In this document: positions 27,357 to 33,617 of the stretch, piece after piece
Numbering within the stretch: the stretch's first letter is position 1
How the letters are laid out: each line of letters starts with the position of its first letter
Origin: Streptomyces sp. PH10-H1
GTDB taxonomy: Bacteria > Actinomycetota > Actinomycetes > Streptomycetales > Streptomycetaceae
DNA length: 33,617 nucleotides
Assembly: GCF_030063355.1 (NCBI RefSeq)
Contig: NZ_JASISZ010000079.1
Span: 1-33,617, forward strand
Reading direction: 5' to 3'
Position numbers and translations under genes: made by a program
Notes under the pieces: model-generated
What the model saw: the letters and a program-made list of their open reading frames with translations, nothing else
Database searches by the model: none
Told to the model about the DNA's origin: nothing

Positions 27357-28924
27357 CAGCTGCCTCCGAGGAGCGAGCGCACGGCCGGGTCGGTGAGGCC
27401 GAGAAGTGCCGCCGGCCACAGACCGGCGAGGACGGTGAGGGCGGCGAGCGGGGTCCAGGCGGCGAACTCGTAGCCCTGGATGTCGGCCAGGACCGGCTGT
27501 TCGGCCTCCGCGGTGTTCTTGTCGCCCATGCAGACCCGGCGCACGACGGCCAGCAGGTACGCGGCGGTGAGCAGGGTGCCGAACGCGGCGATCGCGGTGA
27601 ACGTCAGAAAGGCGGGGCGGCTGAGCCCGGCCGCGGGGTTGAAGGAGCCGAACATCGCGAGCATCTCGCCCCAGAAGCCGGCCAGCCCCGGCAGGCCGAG
27701 GGAGGCGACGGCGGCGAAGGCGAGCAGGCCGCCGAGCCGGGGGGCCTTGCCGTAGAGGGCGGCGCCGCCCGCCCCGGTGAGGCGGTCGAGGTCACTGGTG
27801 CCGTAGCGGTCCTTGATGGCGCCGACCAGGAAGAAGAGGAGGCCGGTGATGAGGCCGTGGGCGACGTTCGCGAAGAGCGCGCCGTTCACGCCGGTGGCGG
27901 TGAGGGTGGCGATGCCGAGCAGCACGAAGCCCATGTGGCCGACGGAGGAGTATGCGATGAGGCGCTTGAGGTCGCCGCCCGCTCCCTGCCGGACCAGCGC
28001 GAGGCAGGCGAGGGACCCGTAGATGATGCCGACGACGGCGAACGCGGCCAGGTAGGGCGCGAAGGTGTGCATGCCGTCGGGGGCGACGGGCAGCGCGATA
28101 CGGACGAACCCGTAGGTGCCCATCTTGAGCATGACGCCGGCCAGCAGCACGGAGCCGACGGTGGGCGCCGCGGTGTGGGCGTCCGGGAGCCAGCTGTGCA
28201 GGGGCCACATCGGGGCCTTGATCGCGAAGCCGATGCCGATGGCGAGGACCGCGAGCAGCTGCGTGGAGTGACTGAGCGACGACCCATTGTCAGTGGCGAG
28301 TGCCACCATGTCGAATGTGCCCGCTTTCAGCCCGATGAGGAGCAGGCCCAGCAGCATGATCACGGAACCGAGGAGGGTGTAGAGGATGAAGCGCAGCGAG
28401 GCGCGCTCGCGGCCCTCGCCGCCCCAGCGGGCGATGAGGAAGTACATGGGGATGAGGACCATCTCGAAGGCCAGGAAGAAGAGCATCAGGTCCAGCACGG
28501 CGAAGGTGCTGAGGGTGCCCGCTTCGAGGACGAGGAGAAGGGCGACGAAGGCCCGGGGCGCCGGGCCCGCGGGCATTTTGAAGTAGCTGTAGAGCGCGCA
28601 GAGGAAGGTCAGCAGCGCGGTCAGTACGAGGAGGGGGAGCGAGATGCCGTCGATGCCGAGATGGATGTGGATGTTGAGGGCGGGGATCCACGTGAGATCG
28701 GTCGTGGCCTGCATCGTCGCCGGGTGGTCGTGGTCGAAGCCGGCCGCGAGGACGACGGCCAGGATCAGCACGGCGCCGGTGACCGTCACGCCGTGGCGGA
28801 GCACGGCCTGGTCCGGGTTACGGCCCTTGAGGCCGGGGGGCGCGGGGAGCAGGGCACCGACGGCGCCGAGCAGGGGCAGGACGACGATGCCTGCGAGCAC
28901 GTACTGGAGGGCGGTGTCGTTCAC
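27356..28924 (-). CDS. nuoM: NADH-quinone oxidoreductase subunit M
   Basis: A 522-residue antiporter-like subunit of complex I. Signature pieces are 'LGIDGISLPLLVLTALLTFL', 'FLAFEMVLIPMYFLIARWGG' (channel Glu), 'AIKAPMWPLHSWLPDAHTAAPT' (Lys and His in the proton path) and 'AYSSVGHMGFVLLG'. About 14 membrane segments, normal length. The GTG start (28922-28924) is 3 bp past the nuoL stop. It is followed by nuoN with a TGATG overlap. Confidence 0.96.
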   Translation of the reverse strand: MNDTALQYVLAGIVVLPLLGAVGALLPAPPGLKGRNPDQAVLRHGVTVTGAVLILAVVLAAGFDHDHPATMQATTDLTWIPALNIHIHLGIDGISLPLLVLTALLTFLCALYSYFKMPAGPAPRAFVALLLVLEAGTLSTFAVLDLMLFFLAFEMVLIPMYFLIARWGGEGRERASLRFILYTLLGSVIMLLGLLLIGLKAGTFDMVALATDNGSSLSHSTQLLAVLAIGIGFAIKAPMWPLHSWLPDAHTAAPTVGSVLLAGVMLKMGTYGFVRIALPVAPDGMHTFAPYLAAFAVVGIIYGSLACLALVRQGAGGDLKRLIAYSSVGHMGFVLLGIATLTATGVNGALFANVAHGLITGLLFFLVGAIKDRYGTSDLDRLTGAGGAALYGKAPRLGGLLAFAAVASLGLPGLAGFWGEMLAMFGSFNPAAGLSRPAFLTFTAIAAFGTLLTAAYLLAVVRRVCMGDKNTAEAEQPVLADIQGYEFAAWTPLAALTVLAGLWPAALLGLTDPAVRSLLGGS

Positions 28925-28927
28925 GGC

Positions 28928-30925
28928 TCACGCTCCGACGGCGACGAGGACGGCGAGTACGACGGCACCGGCCAGCAGCGCGCTGAGATAGGTCTGGACA
29001 TTTCCGGTCTGGGCGCGCCGGACGGCCGCGCCGAGCAGGCGCGGGGCGGCGCCCGCCCCTCGTACGTAGGTCTCGACGACTTCGCGGTCGAGGAAGTGGA
29101 CGAGGCTCGCGGCTGCGAGTACCGGCCGGACGAAGAGCGCCGTGTACAGGGCGTCGAGGTGGAACCCGCTCGCCGCGTGGCGGTGCAGGGGGCCGAGGAG
29201 CAGCCGGCCGGGGTCGGCCGGGTCGTCGGCCGCCGCGATGTCGCCGAAGACCAGCTTGTGGGTGGCGATGGCCGCCTCCTCCACCAGGGCGGGCTCGGTC
29301 TCCGCGGAGGGTACGACGGCCGCGCCGAGGGGTGCGGTCCGGCGGGCGGCGCCGGCCGTCCAGGCGCCATAGGTGACCAGGATGCCAACGAGGGCGAGGC
29401 CGACGCTGAGGACGGAGGTGAGGAGGGTCGGGGTGAGTTCGGTGCCGTCGAACCACTTCGGGAGGTCGAAGACCTTCGGGACGAGGGCGATCATGCCGAA
29501 GGCGACGCTGGGGACGGCGAGCACCCACAGGACGGTGTTCATCACGGCCGGCTCGCGGCCGTGGTCGGCGGAGACCGGGCCCCGGCCGCGGAAGGCGAGC
29601 AGGAAGAGCCGGGTGGCGTAGCCGGCGGTCAGGACGGCGGTGATCAGACCAGCGGCCAGTACGATCCAGCCGACCGCTGACGGCACACCGGCGGCGTGGC
29701 CGCCGGAGGCGTGCTCGGCGGCGCGGAGCACCGATTCCTTGGAGAAGAAGCCGGAGAAGGGGGGCAGGGCGGCGAGGGCCGCCAGGGCGATGCCCATCGT
29801 CCACATGGCGTCCGGGGCGCGCTTGCCGAGGTCGCCCATGCGGGACATCGCGGCCAGCGAGTTGGTGCCGGCAGCGTGGATGACCACGCCCGCGCCGAGG
29901 AAGAGCAGCGCCTTGAAGGCGCCGTGCGAGAGGAGGTGGAAGACGGCGGCGCTGCGGTCGCCCACGGCGAGCGCGCCCGCCATGTAGCCGAGCTGGCCGA
30001 TCGTCGAGTAGGCCAGCACGCGTTTGATGTCGTCCTGGGCGAGGGCGGCCAGACCCGATCCGATCATGGTCACGGCGGCCATGACGGCGAGGACGGCCAG
30101 CGCGGCCGCGGAGGAGGTGAAGACGGGCAGCAGCCGGGCGACGAAGTAGATGCCGGCGGCGACCATGGTGGCAGCGTGGATCAGCGCGGACACCGGGGTG
30201 GGACCGGCCATCGCGTCGGGCAGCCAGGTGTGCAGCGGGAACTGGGCGGACTTGCCGGCGACACCGGCGAGCAGCAGCAGCGCGATGAGCGTCGGGTGCT
30301 GGAGCTCACCGTGGGTGGCGGCGGTGAGGATCCCGTTGATGCGGAAGGTTCCGGCATCGGTGGCGAGCGCGAAGACACCGATGATGAAGGGGACGTCGCC
30401 GAGCTTGGTGACGAGGAACGCCTTCATGGACGCCGCTCGGGCGACCTCGGTCTCCCAGTAGTGGCCGACCAGGAAGTACGAGCAGATGCCCATGATCTCC
30501 CAGCCGACCAGCAGCACCATCAGGTCGCCGGAGTAGACGACCAGGAACATGGCGGCGGTGAAGAGGGAGACGAGGGCGGCGTAGGAGGGGTAACGGGGGT
30601 CGTCGCGCAGATACGCCGTCGAGTACAGCTGGACGCAGGTCGCGACCAGGCCGACGAGTACGGCGATCAGCACGGCGAAGCCGTCCAGGTGCAGGGCCAC
30701 GTCGATGGGGATCGAGCCGGTCGGGGTGAGCCGGGTCGCCGCGTCGGTGGGGGCACCGCTGCCCTGACGCACGGCGACGACCGCGGCCAGCGCGAAGGCC
30801 GCCACGGTCGGCAGTACGGCGAGCGGCCGGACGAAGCCCGGGGCGCGCCTGCCCAGCAGCAGTCCGGCGGCCGCGCCGAGGAACGGCAGGAGGGGGACCA
30901 GCGCGGCAAGGGTCGTGAGGGTCAC
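28928..30925 (-). CDS. nuoL: NADH-quinone oxidoreductase subunit L
   Basis: A 665-residue, most distal proton-pumping subunit of complex I. Seen are 'VGWEIMGICSYFLVGHYWE', 'KSAQFPLHTWLPDAMAGPTPVSALIHAATMV' and 'YSTIGQLGYM', then a long C-terminal part that in NuoL includes the lateral helix ending in a last membrane segment ('ALLAGAVVLAVLVAV'). The GTG start at 30923-30925 overlaps the nuoK stop (GTGA). Length normal to slightly long. Confidence 0.96.
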   Translation of the reverse strand: MTLTTLAALVPLLPFLGAAAGLLLGRRAPGFVRPLAVLPTVAAFALAAVVAVRQGSGAPTDAATRLTPTGSIPIDVALHLDGFAVLIAVLVGLVATCVQLYSTAYLRDDPRYPSYAALVSLFTAAMFLVVYSGDLMVLLVGWEIMGICSYFLVGHYWETEVARAASMKAFLVTKLGDVPFIIGVFALATDAGTFRINGILTAATHGELQHPTLIALLLLAGVAGKSAQFPLHTWLPDAMAGPTPVSALIHAATMVAAGIYFVARLLPVFTSSAAALAVLAVMAAVTMIGSGLAALAQDDIKRVLAYSTIGQLGYMAGALAVGDRSAAVFHLLSHGAFKALLFLGAGVVIHAAGTNSLAAMSRMGDLGKRAPDAMWTMGIALAALAALPPFSGFFSKESVLRAAEHASGGHAAGVPSAVGWIVLAAGLITAVLTAGYATRLFLLAFRGRGPVSADHGREPAVMNTVLWVLAVPSVAFGMIALVPKVFDLPKWFDGTELTPTLLTSVLSVGLALVGILVTYGAWTAGAARRTAPLGAAVVPSAETEPALVEEAAIATHKLVFGDIAAADDPADPGRLLLGPLHRHAASGFHLDALYTALFVRPVLAAASLVHFLDREVVETYVRGAGAAPRLLGAAVRRAQTGNVQTYLSALLAGAVVLAVLVAVGA

Positions 30926-31305
30926 GCGGTGGCCTCTGCCTTCTCGTCTGCCGTCGCCTCCGGCGTGGTGCCGGCACCGGCGCGGTCGGGGTCGAGGTCG
31001 CTTTCGGCGAGGTCGGTGAGCTTGTCGATGTCGGAGCTGCCCCGGTTGCGGTAGACGAGCAGCACGATCGCCAGGCCGATGCCGATCTCGGCCGCGGCGA
31101 TGGTGATCGTGAACAGCGTCAGCGCCTGGCCGGCGTGGAGGGTGTCACGGAGCCAGACGTCGAAGGCGACGAGGTTGAGATTGACCGCGTTCAGCATCAG
31201 CTCGACGGACATCAGGACGAGGATCGCGTTACGGCGGCCGAGCACGCCGTACAGCCCGATGGAGAAGAGGAGGACGGCGAGCACGGCGGGATAAGCGAGG
31301 TGCAT
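30922..31305 (-). CDS. nuoK: NADH-quinone oxidoreductase subunit K
   Basis: A 127-residue protein with three membrane segments. The conserved Glu-containing helix is 'RNAILVLMSVELMLNAVNLNLV', followed by 'TITIAAAEIGIGLAIVLLVYRNRG'. Usual NuoK is about 100 residues; here an acidic polar tail of about 28 residues (after 'KLTDLAESDLDPDRAGAG') is added. The ATG at 31303-31305 shares one base with the nuoJ stop. Confidence 0.95.
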   Translation of the reverse strand: MHLAYPAVLAVLLFSIGLYGVLGRRNAILVLMSVELMLNAVNLNLVAFDVWLRDTLHAGQALTLFTITIAAAEIGIGLAIVLLVYRNRGSSDIDKLTDLAESDLDPDRAGAGTTPEATADEKAEATA

Positions 31306-31877
31306 CAGCTCTCCTTGCCCTTCTCCGGGTCCGGTTGGTTCTTGCGGGACAGCACGATGGCGCCGACGAGTGCGGCGAGCAGCAACACCGACAGCGCCTC
31401 GAACGGCAGTACCCAGTGCTGGAAGAGGCTCTGCCCGGTGACCTTGGTGGAGCCCTGCACCGCGCCGTCCAGATTGATCCACGTGGTGCGGAAGGCGTCG
31501 ACGACCACCCAGACCAGGGTGATCGCGGAGGCGGCCGCCACGGTGACCGCGACCCAGCGGTTGTCGGAGTCCGCGTCCGGGGAGCGGCCGATGGGCGCGC
31601 GCGTCAGCATCAGTCCGAACAGGATGAGAACCACGACGGAACCGACGTAGATCAGCACTTGCACCCAGGCGATGAACTCCGCCGTGAGAAGGAGGTACTC
31701 GACGGCGATCCCGCCGAGCGCGACCACCAGCCACAGGGCCGCGTGCACCAATTGCTTGGTGGTGACGGAGACCAGGGCGGCGCCGAGGGTCGCGATGCCG
31801 ACCAGGACGAAGGCGATCTCGACCCCGGTCGGGGACAGGAAGCCGGAAGGGGCCGCGGCTGCGGCTGCGAGGGTCAT
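31305..31877 (-). CDS. nuoJ: NADH-quinone oxidoreductase subunit J
   Basis: A 190-residue protein with five membrane segments. Signature 'HAALWLVVALGGIAVEYLLLTAEFIAWVQVLIYVGSVVVLILF' carries the pi-bulge helix of NuoJ. The ATG at 31875-31877 overlaps the nuoI stop by ATGA. Length typical, with a short charged tail. Confidence 0.95.
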   Translation of the reverse strand: MTLAAAAAAPSGFLSPTGVEIAFVLVGIATLGAALVSVTTKQLVHAALWLVVALGGIAVEYLLLTAEFIAWVQVLIYVGSVVVLILFGLMLTRAPIGRSPDADSDNRWVAVTVAAASAITLVWVVVDAFRTTWINLDGAVQGSTKVTGQSLFQHWVLPFEALSVLLLAALVGAIVLSRKNQPDPEKGKES

Positions 31878-32479
31878 GCGCTGCTCTCCGGCTGGTCCTG
31901 CTCCGGCTGGTCCTGCTCCGGCTGGTCCTTCTGCGTCTCGGCGTCCGCCGCTGCCTGCTGCGCGGCGATGAGCTTGTCCGCGGCCTTGCGGGCGGCGGCG
32001 ATCTCCTTGGGCTCCTCGGCGCCGGGGTCGAGCGCGGGCGGGGCCGGCACCGTCCACATCCAGTCGCGGAGCTTGTCGCGCTCATGGGTGAGTTCGAGGA
32101 TGTCGGTCTCCGCGTACTCGAACTCCGGCGTCCAGAAGAGCGCGTCGAAGGGGCACACCTCGATGCAGATCCCGCAGTACATGCAGAGCGAGAAGTCGAT
32201 GGCGAAGCGGTCGAGCACGTTGCGGCTGCGCTCACGCCCGCCGGGCGCGGTGGCGGGCGTCGTCTCCTTGTGGGAGTCGATGTAGATGCACCAGTCGGGG
32301 CATTCGCGCGCGCACAGCATGCAGACCGTGCAGTTCTCCTCGAACAGCGCGATCACGCCGCGGCTGCGCGGCGGCAGGTCCGGCTGCGCGTCCGGATACT
32401 GCGCGGTGACGGAACGGCGCGTCATCGCCTTCAGGGTGACGGCGAGGCCCTTGGCCAGGCCGTGGCCGGGGATGGGCAT
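31874..32479 (-). CDS. nuoI: NADH-quinone oxidoreductase subunit I (two [4Fe-4S] clusters)
   Basis: A 201-residue iron-sulphur subunit linking the peripheral arm to quinone reduction. Two ferredoxin motifs are intact: 'CTVCMLCARECPDWCIYI' and 'CMYCGICIEVCPFDALFW'. The last 50 residues are an Ala/Glu/Gln-rich extension that ends in DQPEQ repeats from 15-bp tandem DNA repeats. The ATG at 32477-32479 shares one base with the nuoH stop. Confidence 0.95.
   Translation of the reverse strand: MPIPGHGLAKGLAVTLKAMTRRSVTAQYPDAQPDLPPRSRGVIALFEENCTVCMLCARECPDWCIYIDSHKETTPATAPGGRERSRNVLDRFAIDFSLCMYCGICIEVCPFDALFWTPEFEYAETDILELTHERDKLRDWMWTVPAPPALDPGAEEPKEIAAARKAADKLIAAQQAAADAETQKDQPEQDQPEQDQPESSA
31886..31930. 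repeat. 15-bp tandem repeat at the 3' end of nuoI
   Basis: CTCCGGCTGGTCCTG at 31886 and 31901, and with a final T at 31916. It encodes the QDQPE repeats of the NuoI tail. Confidence 0.85.
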
Positions 32480-33441
32480 TAGGAGATCACCACCTTGACG
32501 ACGCCGGTGAGCGCGATCTGCGCCAGGGCGAGCGGGATGAGGATGGTCCAGGCGAGCTTCTGCAACTGGTCCTCACGAAGGCGCGGATAGGTGACCCGGA
32601 GCCAGATGACGACGAAGGCGAGGACCGCGGTCTTGAGCAGGGTCCACAGCCAGCCGACGCTGTCGGCCCACGGACCGTGCCATCCGCCGAGGAAGAGAAC
32701 GGTGGTCAGCCCGCACAGCACGACGATGCCCGCGTACTCCGCGAGCAGGAACAGCGCGAAGCGCAGGCCCGTGTACTCGGTGTACGCGCCGAAGATGATC
32801 TCCGAGTCGGCGACCGGCATGTCGAACGGGGGGCGCTGCAGCTCGGCAAGGCCCGCCGTGAAGAAGACGAGGGCGCCGACGATCTGCCACGGCGTCCACC
32901 ACCAGTGGTACGCCTCGACGATCCCGGGGAGCGAGAGCGTGCCCGCGGCCATCGCGACGGAGGCCGCGGCCAGCAGCATCGGCAGCTCGTAGGCCATCAG
33001 CTGGGCCGCCGTACGGAGCCCCCCGAGAAGGGAGAACTTGTTGGCCGACGCCCAGCCGGCCATCAGCGAACCCAGGACCCCGACGCCCATCACCGCGAGC
33101 ACGAAGAACAGCCCCGCGTCGATGGCCTGCCCCACGAAGCCGTTCGGACCGACCGGAATGGCGATCAGAACCAGCAGATACGGGAGGAGCGCGACGGCCG
33201 GGGCCATCTGGAAGATCCGCCGGTCCGCGTTGGTCGGGACGATGTCTTCCTTCTGCGCGAACTTCACCCCGTCGGCGACGAGCTGGGCCCACCCGTGGAA
33301 GCCACCCGCGTACATCGGGCCCAGGCGGCCCTGCATATGAGCCATCACCTTGTGCTCGGTCTGCCCGATCACGAGCGGCAGCGTGAGAAAGACGACGAGA
33401 ACGGCGACGAGCCGCAGCGCGACATCGAGGATGTCGTTCAC
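32479..33441 (-). CDS. nuoH: NADH-quinone oxidoreductase subunit H
   Basis: A 320-residue membrane subunit at the quinone site with eight membrane segments. Motifs are 'HMQGRLGPMYAGGFHGWAQLVADGVKFAQKED', 'MAYELPMLLA' and 'ELQRPPFDMPVADSEIIFGAYTEYTGLRF', the conserved quinone-chamber loop. It lacks the long C-terminal extension that I recall for the main Streptomyces NuoH, which supports this being a second, shorter nuo cluster. The GTG at 33439-33441 overlaps the upstream stop (GTGA). Confidence 0.95.
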   Translation of the reverse strand: MNDILDVALRLVAVLVVFLTLPLVIGQTEHKVMAHMQGRLGPMYAGGFHGWAQLVADGVKFAQKEDIVPTNADRRIFQMAPAVALLPYLLVLIAIPVGPNGFVGQAIDAGLFFVLAVMGVGVLGSLMAGWASANKFSLLGGLRTAAQLMAYELPMLLAAASVAMAAGTLSLPGIVEAYHWWWTPWQIVGALVFFTAGLAELQRPPFDMPVADSEIIFGAYTEYTGLRFALFLLAEYAGIVVLCGLTTVLFLGGWHGPWADSVGWLWTLLKTAVLAFVVIWLRVTYPRLREDQLQKLAWTILIPLALAQIALTGVVKVVIS

Positions 33442-33617
33442 GGAGTCGGGCCTCCCTCGGGGTCGGGGGTCTCCGGCGTGGTGGCCGGGGCGGGTTCAGC
33501 GGGCGGCGGTACCGGTTCCGCTTCCGCGGCGGGCGTGGGTTCCGCGGTGGGCGCGGGAGGTTCGGGTTTCGCGACCGGTGCGGGTTCTACGGCCGGGGCC
33601 GGTTGTACGGCCGGGTC
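33438..33617 (-). CDS. 3' end of the gene upstream of nuoH (probably a nuo subunit, Pro/Ala/Glu-rich tail)
   Basis: 60 codon positions at the window edge, ending at TGA 33438-33440 in a GTGA overlap with nuoH. The visible part is a low-complexity tail (PAPAVEPAPVAKPEPPAPTA followed by similar residues). In a full nuo operon the preceding gene is nuoG. In the reduced second Streptomyces cluster, as I remember it, it is a nuoD-like gene. The tail does not decide between these. Confidence 0.7.
   Translation of the reverse strand, partial: DPAVQPAPAVEPAPVAKPEPPAPTAEPTPAAEAEPVPPPAEPAPATTPETPDPEGGPTP

Noticed and set aside
25512..27473. 653-codon plus-strand ORF opposite nuoN
   Set aside because: Antisense shadow with no recognisable motif; nuoN has clear family motifs and codon use.
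27857..29680. Very long plus-strand ORF (607 codons) opposite nuoM and nuoL
   Set aside because: The product is a low-complexity Glu/Gly/Asp/His sequence and lies antisense to two unmistakable nuo genes.

Overview
The window is high-GC actinobacterial DNA, almost certainly from a Streptomyces chromosome. The evidence is the long G/C-ending ORFs, frequent GTG starts, ATGA/GTGA gene overlaps and a set of recognisable neighbours: murB, a HadA/HadB-like pair, rpmG, tRNA-Met/tRNA-Thr, yajQ, htpX and a nuo cluster. From memory this order resembles the S. coelicolor region in which the element SLP1 sits in a tRNA-Tyr gene. That comparison was not computed.

Left flank (1-8766). The window opens with the start of an IS4-type transposase (minus strand) that abuts a GT-C mannosyltransferase-like membrane protein. 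Next come murB, an MFS drug-efflux pump with its TetR regulator (two near-identical 19-bp operators), the HadA/HadB-like dehydratase pair, rpmG and a tRNA-Thr/tRNA-Met pair with a visible promoter. An amidohydrolase-like protein that seems to have lost catalytic residues and an NAD(P)-binding SDR-type protein complete this flank.

Integrated element (8767-21341). This is a complete actinomycete integrative and conjugative element (AICE) of about 12.5 kb in the 3' half of tRNA-Tyr, flanked by exact 57-bp direct repeats. The intact tRNA lies at the right end beside the integrase. In order it carries a methyltransferase, a divergent GntR/KorSA-like repressor with three related operator palindromes, and a structured leader with a tRNA-like minihelix overlapping a tiny ORF. 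A transfer operon follows: DUF3307-like, DUF6284, DUF2637, an RRQRL zinc protein, an HExxH metallopeptidase, an FtsK/TraB translocase, a Spd-like membrane protein and a small protein. The replication module is a Prim-Pol, a zinc-finger-like protein and a DUF3631 helicase-like ATPase, ending in a dense nested inverted-repeat array of ten GTAGCGG boxes that looks like a replication origin. Excisionase and tyrosine integrase close the element. The element also brings its own copy of the terminator hairpin that normally follows tRNA-Tyr, so tRNA sequence and 3' context are both restored after integration.

Right flank (21342-33617). After yajQ there is an AraC regulator divergent from a PhyH dioxygenase and a small coupled gene, then htpX with an overlapping YccF-family gene under a clear promoter. 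The rest is a minus-strand complex I membrane-arm operon, nuoH-I-J-K-L-M-N, with the 3' end of an upstream gene carrying a Pro/Ala-rich tail at the window edge. Short in-frame tandem repeats (12, 15 or 18 bp) recur at protein termini throughout the chromosomal part.
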